From the NCBI RefSeq assembly GCF_900177275.1, contig NZ_FXAG01000021.1:21184-85183 (forward strand): 64,000 bases of DNA, given 5' to 3'. The translations under genes were made by a program, and so were the position numbers. The notes beneath the pieces are model-generated. The model searched no databases. It saw only the letters and a list, made by a program, of their open reading frames with translations, and had not been told where the DNA came from. Positions 37,396-44,837 of this stretch are shown here, piece after piece. How positions within the stretch are numbered: the stretch's first letter is position 1; every line of letters starts with the position of its first letter. The DNA is from Pseudogulbenkiania subflava DSM 22618 (lineage in GTDB: Bacteria; Pseudomonadota; Gammaproteobacteria; Burkholderiales; Chromobacteriaceae).

Positions 37396-37520
37396 TCAAG
37401 CCGAGCTCTCGGCATTCAACACCTCGCGCGCAATGCGCATGGCATCAATGGCGGCGGGCACCCCGCAATAGATGGCGATCTGCAGGATCGCCTCGACGAT
37501 TTCTTCCTTGGTGTTCCGTT
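37396..37520 (-). pseudogene. C-terminal remnant of a carboxymuconolactone decarboxylase (PcaC-like)
   Basis: The reverse strand encodes [18 protein letters not shown] followed by VPAAIDAMRIAREVLNAE, the end of the CMD family. The N-terminal two-thirds, with the CxxC or His site, is missing; the frame upstream is antisense gabD sequence. It abuts the gabD remnant head to head at about 37520. Confidence 0.7.
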
Positions 37521-37693
37521 TCGTCGCCGAGGCGATCGAAGCGGGCATGGTGGGGGTCAACACCGGCCTCATTTCCACTGAAGTGGCGCCGTTTGGCGGG
37601 ATCAAGCAGTCCGGCTGCGGCCGGAAAGAGTCGCGCTACGGCATCGAGGATTACCTCGAAATCAAATACCTCTGTCTTGGTGGCATTCAATAA
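37520..37693 (+). pseudogene. C-terminal remnant of succinate-semialdehyde dehydrogenase (gabD-like)
   Basis: About 57 residues [15 protein letters not shown], then [17 protein letters not shown] and [17 protein letters not shown] are the end of an NAD(P)-dependent SSADH. Catalytic Cys and Glu domains are absent. The usual QSGLGREGS reads QSGCGRKES. It runs directly into the GntR gene's ribosome site. Confidence 0.75.
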
Positions 37694-37704
37694 GGAGGTC
37701 GGCC

Positions 37705-38432
37705 ATGTCACCCAAGGGCAGCAGTTCGCTGAAGATAGACCGTAGCGTCAAGACGCTGCGCGAGTTGACGCTGGAGAAGATGCGCGACGCCATCCTCAGC
37801 GCCTATTTCAAGCCCGGCGAGCGCCTGGTGGAACGCTCCTTGTGTGAAGAGCTGGGCGTCAGCCGCTCCATTGTCAGGGAAGTGCTGCGCCACCTGGAGA
37901 CCGAGGGCCTGGTCGAGTCGATCCCGCATCAGGGCCCGGTGGTGGCCACGCTCGACACCGACAAAGCGGCGCAGATCTACGAGATTCGCGCCCTGCTGGA
38001 AGGCCACGCCGCCCGGCTGTGCGCCGAGCGCGCCGACGACGAGACCATCGAGCGCCTGGCCGCCATCAACGAGGAAATCCAGGCGGCCTTCGCCCGTAAC
38101 GATTTCCATGAGGTGCTGGCCAGCACCTCCGCGTTCTACGAACTGATGTTCGAGGGCAGCGGCCAGACCATGGCCTGGGAGATCGTGCAGTCGCTCAACG
38201 CCCGCATCAACCGCCTGCGCGCCATGACCATCAGCTCGGCGGGCCGTGCCACCGAGGCCGCAGCGGAGATGCGCCTGCTGCGCTCAAGCGGCGCGATGCC
38301 CAGTCTGCGCATGACGCGTCGGTGGCTCACGTCCGGCGTGTTGCCGATATCGCTGCTAGAAAGTTGGCCGAAGTGGCCGACGCCAGCCAGGAGGCCGATC
38401 TCGAGGCGGCGGCCCTGGCCGGCTTCTCCTGA
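37705..38432 (+). pseudogene. GntR/FCD family regulator, frameshifted
   Basis: A perfect AAGGAGG precedes the ATG. Residues about 10-85 form a GntR winged helix (ERSLCEELGVSRSIVREVLRHLETEGLVES), then an FCD effector domain begins. Around 38270-38290 the frame changes by one base: the original frame leaves homology after EAAAEM, while the next frame continues the FCD end (ALKRRDAQSAHDASVAHVRR ... AALAGFS) to a stop at 38432. The net change equals a 1-bp deletion. Either a disrupted regulator or a sequencing error. Confidence 0.75.
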
Positions 38433-38589
38433 TTCCTGTCCTGTGAACGCGGGCGGCCACGTGCTGGCCGCCCCGTTTTCTCCGCCGTGCGCGGCGTTCT
38501 CCCGCCCGGCATCCCGGTCTTCGTTCCGGAGCACAGCGCCTGCCGTCCAAGCCGTCTCGGTGGGGCATCGTGCGCGCCAAACCCTGCCG

Positions 38590-38690
38590 GTTCGATCATC
38601 GAACATCTTTGCCGGCATGCTCCTTGACGTCATGGCTGCCACTCACTACATTGATGGCCGATATTCGAACTATTTGTGCGTTTATCGGTC
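38590..38690 (+). promoter_or_regulatory. IclR-type promoter/operator of the dehydroshikimate dehydratase genes
   Basis: GTTCGATCATCGAAC, a perfect dyad, is at 38590-38604. A -35 TTGACG (38624-38629) and CTACAT (38646-38651) follow. Box GGCCGATATTCGAAC is at 38656-38670 and GTGCGTTTATCGGTC at 38676-38690. The same order occurs at 41887 and 43493. The dyad resembles the GTTCGATAATCGCAC site known for Pseudomonas PcaR. Confidence 0.7.
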
Positions 38691-38746
38691 ATTTATCGGT
38701 GGACAGCCTTGCAATGCCACTTGATTAAGCGAGCGGTTTTCGGACA

Positions 38747-38893
38747 ATGAAAATGACGAGCCGATGGATCGGTGGCTGGGTGTGCAAGGAGGCTGCGGCT
38801 TCTATCGCCCCGTCCCCCGCTCGCAAGGCGTTTGCCACGTCGCATCACGACGAGCATGTAAAGAATCACTCTGCTGAGGAACGTCATGGTTAA
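38747..38893 (+). CDS. possible 48-codon leader ORF before the HPPD-like gene
   Basis: ATG at 38747 opens a frame (MKMTSRWIGGWVCKEAAAS...) ending 8 bp inside the next gene. It has no good ribosome site and no known match; it could be a coupled leader or chance. Confidence 0.2.
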   Translation: MKMTSRWIGGWVCKEAAASIAPSPARKAFATSHHDEHVKNHSAEERHG

Positions 38894-39740
38894 CTCGAAC
38901 ACTCAGGGAGACGCGGCCAATCCCATGGGAATGGACGGCATCGAGTTTGTGGAGTTTGCAAGCACCGAACCCGTCCGTCTGGGGCGTCATCTCGAAGCGC
39001 TGGGCTTCAGCGCCGTGGCGCGGCATCGCTCGAAGAACGTGCTGCTGTACCGGCAAGGTTCGATCAACTTCATCGTCAACGGCGAAGAGGTCGGGCACGC
39101 CCACCAGTACGCGCAGCAGCAGGGTTCGGGCATCTGCGCCGTGGCTTTCCGGGTCCGCGATGCGGCACTCGCGACACGCTACGCCAATGAGCGAGGGGGC
39201 TGGGAAGTGGACAGCGCCCCCGGGGTGATGGAGTTGCGCATTCCCGCGTTTCAGGGGGTGGGGGGCTCGCTGATCTATCTGGTCGACCGCTACCAGGACC
39301 ACTCCATCTACGACGTCGATTTTGTCTGGCTGACCGGCGCCGAGGCTGGCCAGGCGCCGCCGCTGCTCAACGCGGTCGATCAGCTGGTCCAGCGGGTTCA
39401 GCTTGGCCGGCTCAAGGAGTGGCAAGACTTTTATGCCCACCTGTTCGGTTTTCGCGCCTATCCGCAGAGCGTGGCCGGCGAGAGCCTGATTGAAAGCCCG
39501 TGCGGCAAGGTGCGCATCCGCCTGGAGACCGCCGTGGGTGAACGGGGCGAAGGCGGGCGCGAAGGCCTGCATGCCGTGCGGCTGCTGGCGCCCGATCTGC
39601 CCGCCGCGGCCGCCGAGCTGGCGCGGCGGGGGGTACGGCTGGGCGAATCGCTGACGCCGGACGCCTATGCCCCACGGGTGCTGCACACGCTGCACGAGCC
39701 GGGGCTGGTGCAATTCGAAATGGCCTCGCAGGCTGACTGA
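38886..39740 (+). CDS. HPPD-like VOC protein (QuiC1 C-terminal-domain homologue)
   Basis: 284 residues of the 4-hydroxyphenylpyruvate dioxygenase fold. The N-terminal half, NPMGMDGIEFVEFAS and RHRSKNVLLYRQGSINFIVN, is close to HPPD. HPPD's first iron ligand in IDHLTHNV is replaced (VDQLVQRV, Gln166), while the other two seem kept (His229 in GLHAV, Glu278 in QFEMAS). It also lacks about 70 residues of HPPD. True HPPD activity is therefore doubtful. In Pseudomonas QuiC1 such a domain is fused behind a TIM-barrel dehydratase; here the barrel is the next gene. GAGGA precedes the ATG. Confidence 0.8.
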   Translation: MVNSNTQGDAANPMGMDGIEFVEFASTEPVRLGRHLEALGFSAVARHRSKNVLLYRQGSINFIVNGEEVGHAHQYAQQQGSGICAVAFRVRDAALATRYANERGGWEVDSAPGVMELRIPAFQGVGGSLIYLVDRYQDHSIYDVDFVWLTGAEAGQAPPLLNAVDQLVQRVQLGRLKEWQDFYAHLFGFRAYPQSVAGESLIESPCGKVRIRLETAVGERGEGGREGLHAVRLLAPDLPAAAAELARRGVRLGESLTPDAYAPRVLHTLHEPGLVQFEMASQAD

Positions 39741-39753
39741 CACGGTGCCGATC

Positions 39754-40599
39754 ATGGAACGATCCCGTTTTGCCATCGATACCACCGCCCTTGCCGGGGC
39801 GCTGGAAGACAAGTTGGCGGCCATCGCCGCGGCCGGTTTTTCGGCTGTGACGCTGTCGGCCAAAGATCTGGTGGGCGAGCAGACCGGCGGCCTGGAGCAG
39901 GCGGTGCGCCGGGTGCGCGACAGCCAGCTGGCCGTCAGCGGCTTCTTGGCGCTGCGCGACTTCGAAGGGCTGGGTGGCCGCTTCCTCGACTACAAGATCG
40001 ACATCGCCAAATCGATGCTGCGCATGGCGCAGCAGACCGGGGCCGATCTCTTGCTGGTGTCGTCGTCGACCTCGCCGCAAGCCAGCGGCGACCTCGATAC
40101 CATCGTGCAGCACCTGCAGCTGCTCTCCGCACTGGCGACGCCCCTCGGCTTGCGCATCGGCTACGAGCCGCTGGCCTGGGGGCGCCACGTTGCGGACTAC
40201 CCCGGTGCCTGGCAGGTGATCGAGCGGGTCGGCCGGGGAAACGTCGGCCTGGTGCTGGATTCGTTCCACCTGTTCGCCCGCGGCATGCAGCCGGACGACC
40301 TGCACGCCATTCCGCTGGAGCGCCTGTTTCTGGTGCAGCTCTCCGACGCGATGTACGACTACGTGCCGGCGCTCGACGAGATGGTGGAGCTCTCCCTGCA
40401 TCATCGCTTTTTCCCGGGCGAGGGTGAGCACAGCCGGGCGCTGGTGGAACTGGTGAGCCGGCTGGAGGCGGGCGGCTATCGCGGCCGCTACGCCTTCGAG
40501 GTCGCCAACGACGATTATCAGCATTGCCCTCCGTCGCTGGTGCTGCAGCGGGCAGGGCAGGCGGTGGAATGGCTCTCTTCGCAGCTGCGGCCGGGCTGA
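39754..40599 (+). CDS. TIM-barrel 3-dehydroshikimate dehydratase (QuiC1 N-domain-like)
   Basis: 281-residue sugar-phosphate isomerase/epimerase-like barrel, expected to turn 3-dehydroshikimate into protocatechuate. Candidate metal ligands in the E-D-Q-E order of QuiC1 are Glu138 (GYEPLAWG), Asp169 (LDSFHLF), Gln195 (VQLSD) and Glu249 (FEVAND), with His172 nearby and HHRFFPGEG as substrate loop. It lies 13 bp after the HPPD-like gene. The stand-alone form is unusual beside the fused enzyme. The start at 39754 has a weak ribosome site, so coupling to the upstream gene is likely. Confidence 0.82.
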   Translation: MERSRFAIDTTALAGALEDKLAAIAAAGFSAVTLSAKDLVGEQTGGLEQAVRRVRDSQLAVSGFLALRDFEGLGGRFLDYKIDIAKSMLRMAQQTGADLLLVSSSTSPQASGDLDTIVQHLQLLSALATPLGLRIGYEPLAWGRHVADYPGAWQVIERVGRGNVGLVLDSFHLFARGMQPDDLHAIPLERLFLVQLSDAMYDYVPALDEMVELSLHHRFFPGEGEHSRALVELVSRLEAGGYRGRYAFEVANDDYQHCPPSLVLQRAGQAVEWLSSQLRPG

Positions 40600-40727
40600 A
40601 CGCGCTGTTTCCGGCGCCTGGCGACGATGTGCTGCCGGCGTACTAATCCCCTCGCTTCCGGCCAGGGCCGGGAGGGTTAACGTTGTTTGTGTTGGTGTGT
40701 GCACCTGGCGATTTCCCAGGTAGTGGC

Positions 40728-40753
40728 GGACGGGTCTTCCCGTCCGTTTTTTT
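40728..40753. terminator. terminator between the dehydratase and iclR-type genes
   Basis: GGACGGG/CCCGTCC with a TCTT loop and seven T; ends the rightward dehydratase transcript in the convergent gap. Confidence 0.9.
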
Positions 40754-40812
40754 ATGCGTGCGGCAAACCGAGGGCGGGGCGGCGCGGCTGCCGGGATGGT
40801 ATGGCAGGCCGC

Positions 40813-41757
40813 TTAGGGCAGCAGCAGCGACAGCTCGTTGGAACCGGCCTGCAGCACCGGCAGGATGCGGGTTTCCAGATCGCTCAGCGAGACGCGCCCG
40901 GCCTGCACGCCGATGTTCATCGCCGCCACCACCTTGCCGTCCGATGCCGCGATCGGCACGGCGATCGAGCGCAGCCCGATTTCCAGCTCCTGGTCGACGA
41001 TGGCATAGCCTTGCGCACGCACCTTCTCCAGTTCGGCGCGCAGATCGTCCACGGTGATCAGGGTGTGCGAGGTGTACTTGATCAGCTTGGCGCGGGCCAG
41101 CTGGGCTTCGCGCTCTTCGGCCGGCAGGCTGGCCAGCAGGACGCGCCCCATCGAGGTGTAGGCGGCGGGCAGCCGGCTGCCGATGTCGAGGTCGATGGTC
41201 ATGATGCGCGAAGTCGAGGCACGCGCGATGTAGAGGATGTCGTCGCCGTCGAGGATGGCGATTGAGCTCGATTCATTGAGCGTGTTGCTGATGTGGCGCA
41301 GTACCGGCTGGGCCGCCTTGGCCAGCGGGGTCGAGGCCAGGTAGGCATGGCCCAGCGACAGGATGCGCGGACGCAGCGCGAAGTTGCGGCCATCCTCGGC
41401 GCTGACGAAGCCGAGCTTGTTCAGCGTATACAGGCAGCGGCGCACGGCGGCGCGCGGGATGCCGGTCTTCTGGCTGATCTGCGAGATCGACATCAGGCGG
41501 CGCTGTTGCGAGAACGCCTGGATCACGGTCAGGCCGCGGGCGAGCGAGGTCATGAAGTTGGGATCGCCACTCTGCGAGGCGATGTCCTCGGCGGCGGTCT
41601 GAGGGGTGTCGTCGCTGCTCTCGTCGGGACCGGACTGCTCTTCCAGGTCCTCGGCGGGGCGGTCTTCAGTGTTGTACATGGGCCGTCTCGTGTCATGGCG
41701 TGGGGCGGCGGGCTCACGGTGCAGATGACCGTGTGTCATTTCCGTTAGCGCGTCCAT
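40813..41757 (-). CDS. IclR family regulator, PcaR/PobR-like
   Basis: 314 residues. An acidic, low-complexity N-terminal extension (about 1-65) precedes the winged helix FMTSLARGLTVIQAFSQ and SISQISQKTGIPRAAVRRCLYTL, then a C-terminal effector domain (ILYIARASTSRIMTIDLDIGSRLPA). The HTH is of the PcaR/PcaU/PobR subgroup that senses protocatechuate-pathway acids. It is divergent from the porin across a region with matching operator boxes and is the best candidate regulator of three promoters in this island. Starts at 41679 or at MTSLARG are alternatives. Confidence 0.88.
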   Translation of the reverse strand: MDALTEMTHGHLHREPAAPRHDTRRPMYNTEDRPAEDLEEQSGPDESSDDTPQTAAEDIASQSGDPNFMTSLARGLTVIQAFSQQRRLMSISQISQKTGIPRAAVRRCLYTLNKLGFVSAEDGRNFALRPRILSLGHAYLASTPLAKAAQPVLRHISNTLNESSSIAILDGDDILYIARASTSRIMTIDLDIGSRLPAAYTSMGRVLLASLPAEEREAQLARAKLIKYTSHTLITVDDLRAELEKVRAQGYAIVDQELEIGLRSIAVPIAASDGKVVAAMNIGVQAGRVSLSDLETRILPVLQAGSNELSLLLP

Positions 41758-41886
41758 GCCGCCTTCGCCTCGTTCAATCGTTCACCCTCCGCCCTGGGGC
41801 GGAGCGCATGTCCCCGTGAATGCAGGCTGTCGGCCTTCTCCTTCCGCATCGCCTCGCATTCACCGGCACCGTCAGGATAGTTGATT

Positions 41887-41986
41887 ATTCGCCTATCGCA
41901 CAATATTTCGATTATCGGTATTGACCGTGCCCAGGGCGGCTGGCTACAGTTTGTTCGATAAACAACTATATGTGCGTTAAACGCAC
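41887..41986 (+). promoter_or_regulatory. IclR-type promoter/operator of the porin
   Basis: Boxes ATTCGCCTATCGCAC (41887-41901) and TTTCGATTATCGGTA (41906-41920), -35 TTGACC (41921-41926), -10 CTACAG (41944-41949), then GTTCGATAAACAACT (41953-41967) and the perfect dyad GTGCGTTAAACGCAC (41972-41986). Lies between the divergent regulator and porin genes, so it may also autoregulate the regulator. Confidence 0.7.
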
Positions 41987-42009
41987 AAAACGACTTAGGA
42001 GAGACAGTC

Positions 42010-42039
42010 ATGGCCCATCCCCCGCTTCCCCCTTCCTGA
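42010..42039 (+). CDS. nine-codon leader ORF MAHPPLPPS
   Basis: A strong AGGAGAG site precedes this ATG by 5 bp, yet it ends after nine codons, five of them proline or histidine. It is the first initiation site on the porin transcript. Either a leader peptide or the start of a deleted gene. Confidence 0.3.
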   Translation: MAHPPLPPS

Positions 42040-42298
42040 CGTTCGACCCGGCCGCTGCCGTGCGCAGCGTTCTTGCCATGTCGCGCATTTCCGCGTTGCC
42101 CCCGATTTGATCGGGACGCCGTAACGATCGGCGTTCCTGTCGATGGCGGCCGGGCTTTGCCTGGCCGCCGGCGGTTTCGAGTTTGCCCCCCTTCCCGGAT
42201 GCCCGATCCCGATGGATCGGCCGCGTGCCGGAATGGCGGGTGACGTGTTCGAGGCTGCCCCACACCAAAAAAGCTGTGTCCACCTAGGAGAAAGACTC
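42040..42298. other. long porin 5' leader without a gene
   Basis: About 260 bp between the mini-ORF and the porin. It contains the hairpin GGCGGCC/GGCCGCC near 42146-42170 and CCGATTTGATCGG-type short dyads. No terminator and no supported gene. Could be a regulatory leader or the scar of a lost gene. Confidence 0.4.
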
Positions 42299-43384
42299 AT
42301 GATGAAGAAGAAACAACTGATTGCCGCTCTGGCGCTGGGCATGACCTCGTTTGCCTACGCCGATGTCACGCTCTACGGCCGTATCCACATGGACCTGGAA
42401 AGTACCAAGGCGGGTACGACCGAGTCGCCGTCGCTGACCAAGGTGCAGAACGATGCCTCGCGTATCGGCTTCAAGGGCAGTGAGGACCTGGGGAACGGCC
42501 TGAAGGCGATCTGGCAGGTGGAGTCGGGCGTGTCGGTCGATGCCGGCGGCGGCACCTGGGCCTCGCGCGAGAGCTTCCTGGGTTTGAGCGACGCCACCTT
42601 CGGCACCCTGAAAGCCGGTAACTTCCTGGTGCCTTACGACGATCTGCACTACATCGCCGGCAACAACTTCCAGCAGGGCACCGGTATTTCCAACGATGCC
42701 GCGATGTGGGCCAACGGCGGCGATCTCAAGACCGGCGGCTTCGATACGCGCCTGGGCAACTCGATCAGTTACCAGACTCCGAAGTACAAGGGCTTCAGCT
42801 CGCGCATCCAGTATTCGCTGACCACCGACGCCACCAACGGCAAGGAAGTCAAGTCGAACGGGGCTTCGGTGGTTTCGGCCAACGTGCTGTACGACGACGG
42901 CCCGCTGCGCGTCGGCTACGGTTTCCAGAACAACCGCGACATGCAGGGCCTGTCGTCCAACTTCTACGAGGACGGCACCGCCCACATGCTGGCTGCGGGC
43001 TATGTCTTCGGCGACGTCTACCTCGGCGGCCTGTACGAGCACATCAAGCTGGAAAACATCAACAACAGCGGCAACGACCGCAGTCGCAACTACTACGGCG
43101 CGATGGCCAGCTACACCGCCGGTCTCAACGTGTTCTCGGCCCAGTTCGGCAAGGCAGCGTCGTGGACCGGGGCGGCCGGGGTGGCGGACAGTGGCGCGCG
43201 CATGGGCTCGATCGCCTACAACCGCATCCTGAGCAAGACCACCCAGGTGTACGCGCTTTACACGCTGATGCACAACGATGACAACGCCGGCTACGTGCTG
43301 GGTTCGAACGCCGTGCAGCCGGGGGCGGGCGCGGTCATGTCGAAGCAGCACTCCATCGCCATCGGCATGTGGAAGAACTTCTGA
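42299..43384 (+). CDS. Gram-negative porin (Neisseria/Bordetella type)
   Basis: Outer-membrane trimeric porin, 361 residues. Signal peptide MMKKKQLIAALALGMTSFAYA, then DVTLYGRIHMDLE, the classic first strand; SRIGFKGSEDLGNGLKAIWQVE and WASRESFLGLSDATFGTLKAGN are family motifs; it ends in aromatic Phe (MWKNF). A CTAGGAG site precedes the tandem ATGs at 42299/42302. In this island it probably admits hydroxylated ring acids such as shikimate, quinate or protocatechuate. A terminator follows. Confidence 0.95.
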   Translation: MMKKKQLIAALALGMTSFAYADVTLYGRIHMDLESTKAGTTESPSLTKVQNDASRIGFKGSEDLGNGLKAIWQVESGVSVDAGGGTWASRESFLGLSDATFGTLKAGNFLVPYDDLHYIAGNNFQQGTGISNDAAMWANGGDLKTGGFDTRLGNSISYQTPKYKGFSSRIQYSLTTDATNGKEVKSNGASVVSANVLYDDGPLRVGYGFQNNRDMQGLSSNFYEDGTAHMLAAGYVFGDVYLGGLYEHIKLENINNSGNDRSRNYYGAMASYTAGLNVFSAQFGKAASWTGAAGVADSGARMGSIAYNRILSKTTQVYALYTLMHNDDNAGYVLGSNAVQPGAGAVMSKQHSIAIGMWKNF

Positions 43385-43405
43385 GGGTTTGCCGTTCCCG
43401 CCAGG

Positions 43406-43432
43406 CCCGCCCCCTTCGGGGCGGGTCTTTTT
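43406..43432 (+). terminator. terminator of the porin gene
   Basis: CCCGCCCC/GGGGCGGG with a CTTC loop followed by TCTTTTT. Confidence 0.9.
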
Positions 43433-43492
43433 CTTGGCCAAGGTTGGCCGAAGCCGATCGGAATCCGGGCCTGACATGACTAGAGTTGTTGC

Positions 43493-43592
43493 GTTCGATA
43501 GTCGAACGATAATTCGATAATCGGAGTTGACGACGTGTAACGGCCGACCTACATTGTAGTTCGATATAAGAACATAAGGGCGTTAATCGCCC
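43493..43592 (+). promoter_or_regulatory. IclR-type promoter/operator of the AroE-MFS operon
   Basis: GTTCGATAGTCGAAC (43493-43507, dyad) and ATTCGATAATCGGAG (43512-43526), -35 TTGACG (43527-43532), -10 CTACAT (43549-43554), GTTCGATATAAGAAC (43559-43573) and GGGCGTTAATCGCCC (43578-43592). Spacing matches the porin promoter almost base for base. Confidence 0.75.
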
Positions 43593-43613
43593 ATTCTGAT
43601 TTGGAGGATGATC

Positions 43614-43754
43614 ATGATCAACGCCGTGGCCCCGTTCCTCGTTTCCACCCGCCAGCCCGCTCAAGCGAGCGCCTTGCCGGTCGGTCCGATCGCGTCCCCT
43701 TCCAATCGACTTCCCGCTCTCCGTCACGCTTTTCGAACGAGCACATCGCGCTAG
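43614..43754 (+). CDS. 46-codon leader ORF before the AroE-like gene
   Basis: GGAGG lies 6 bp before the ATG at 43614. The predicted peptide (MINAVAPFLVSTRQPAQASA...) is basic and proline/serine-rich with no recognised family. It occupies the same place behind the promoter as MAHPPLPPS does before the porin. A leader peptide or a truncated first gene. Confidence 0.35.
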   Translation: MINAVAPFLVSTRQPAQASALPVGPIASPSNRLPALRHAFRTSTSR

Positions 43755-43881
43755 CGCGACCTCATAGCAGGCGGCCGTTGTCGGCCGGATTTACCGCCCT
43801 GGCGATCGTGCGCCGATCGCCGCCCCGTTCCCTACAGGCCATTCAGCCCTGGGACCAGGTAAGCCAGTTAGGAAGAGTCTG

Positions 43882-44760
43882 ATGAAGATCACCGGTTCCA
43901 CCCGCGTGTATTTCGTGATCGCCGATCCGATCGACCAGGTCCGCGCGCCTGAACTGTTCAACCTGGTATTCCGCCGGTACGGCGTCGACGCCGTGGTGGT
44001 GCCGTTGAACGTCAAGGCGGAAGACTTCGACGCCACGCTCAGGACGGTGTTCAAGGCGCCCAATGTGGACGGCGTGTTCCTGTCGATTCCGCACAAACCG
44101 GCGGCGCTGACGGTAGCCGACCGCTGCTCCCGGCTGGCGCAGGTGGCCGGGGCGGTCAACGCGGTACGCCGCGCTCCGGACGGCGCGCTGGAGGGCGACC
44201 TGTTCGACGGACTGGGCTTCGTCAAGGCACTGGAACGCGCCGACATCGCCTACACCGGCAAGCGCGTGCTGCTGATTGGTGCCGGTGGCGCCGCCTCGGC
44301 GATTGCCGCCGCGCTGGCGTCGTGCGGCAGCGCCGAGATCGCGGTCTTCGATCCGGCCGGCGACAAGGCCGTGCAACTGGCGGCGCGCATCGCCGAGGCC
44401 TTCCCGGTCGAGACCCGTGCCGCCGCCAGCAACGACCCGGCCGGCTACGATCTCGTCGTCAACGCCTCGCCGCTCGGCATGAAGCAGGGCGATCCGGTGC
44501 CGTTCGACGTGACGCGGCTCGACGCCGGCGCCGCCGTGTTCGACGTGCTGATGAAGAACCAGCCGACCCCGCTGGTGCGCTCGGCACGCGCCCGCGCGCT
44601 CAAGGCCGAGCCCGGCTTCGAGATGCTGATCCAGCAGGCGCCGCTGTACCTGCGCTTTTTCGGCCTGGAGGCCGCGGCGGCTGGCATCGAGCACGACGCC
44701 TCCGCGCTCAGGGACATGATTTACCCCAAAGAATTGCTCGACACCCTGCAGGCGTCCTGA
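43882..44760 (+). CDS. AroE-family shikimate dehydrogenase, variant active site
   Basis: 292 residues of the shikimate/quinate dehydrogenase fold. The NAD(P) loop is GAGGAA (133-138). Catalytic Lys72 (IPHK) and Asp109 (GDLFDGLGF) and the conserved Asn93 are kept, but the two serines of the normal HSKSP substrate motif are Val20 and Ala22 in PIDQVRAP. This is typical of the non-AroE branches (RifI- or AroE-like type) found in catabolic operons. Expected to oxidise shikimate or a related acid to 3-dehydroshikimate for the dehydratase encoded nearby. AGGAAGAG precedes the ATG; the transporter gene follows in the same operon. Confidence 0.85.
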   Translation: MKITGSTRVYFVIADPIDQVRAPELFNLVFRRYGVDAVVVPLNVKAEDFDATLRTVFKAPNVDGVFLSIPHKPAALTVADRCSRLAQVAGAVNAVRRAPDGALEGDLFDGLGFVKALERADIAYTGKRVLLIGAGGAASAIAAALASCGSAEIAVFDPAGDKAVQLAARIAEAFPVETRAAASNDPAGYDLVVNASPLGMKQGDPVPFDVTRLDAGAAVFDVLMKNQPTPLVRSARARALKAEPGFEMLIQQAPLYLRFFGLEAAAAGIEHDASALRDMIYPKELLDTLQAS

Positions 44761-44837
44761 CGGACGCGCAAAGACAGGGAGAGCCCGTCGCGCAAGCACC
44801 GCTTGCGTCACTTTTGATGTAATGGAGGAGATAAACC

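Noticed and set aside
38886..39740. Calling the VOC gene a true 4-hydroxyphenylpyruvate dioxygenase
   Set aside because: It lacks one iron-ligand His and about 70 residues, and lies in a shikimate-type cluster rather than a tyrosine one.
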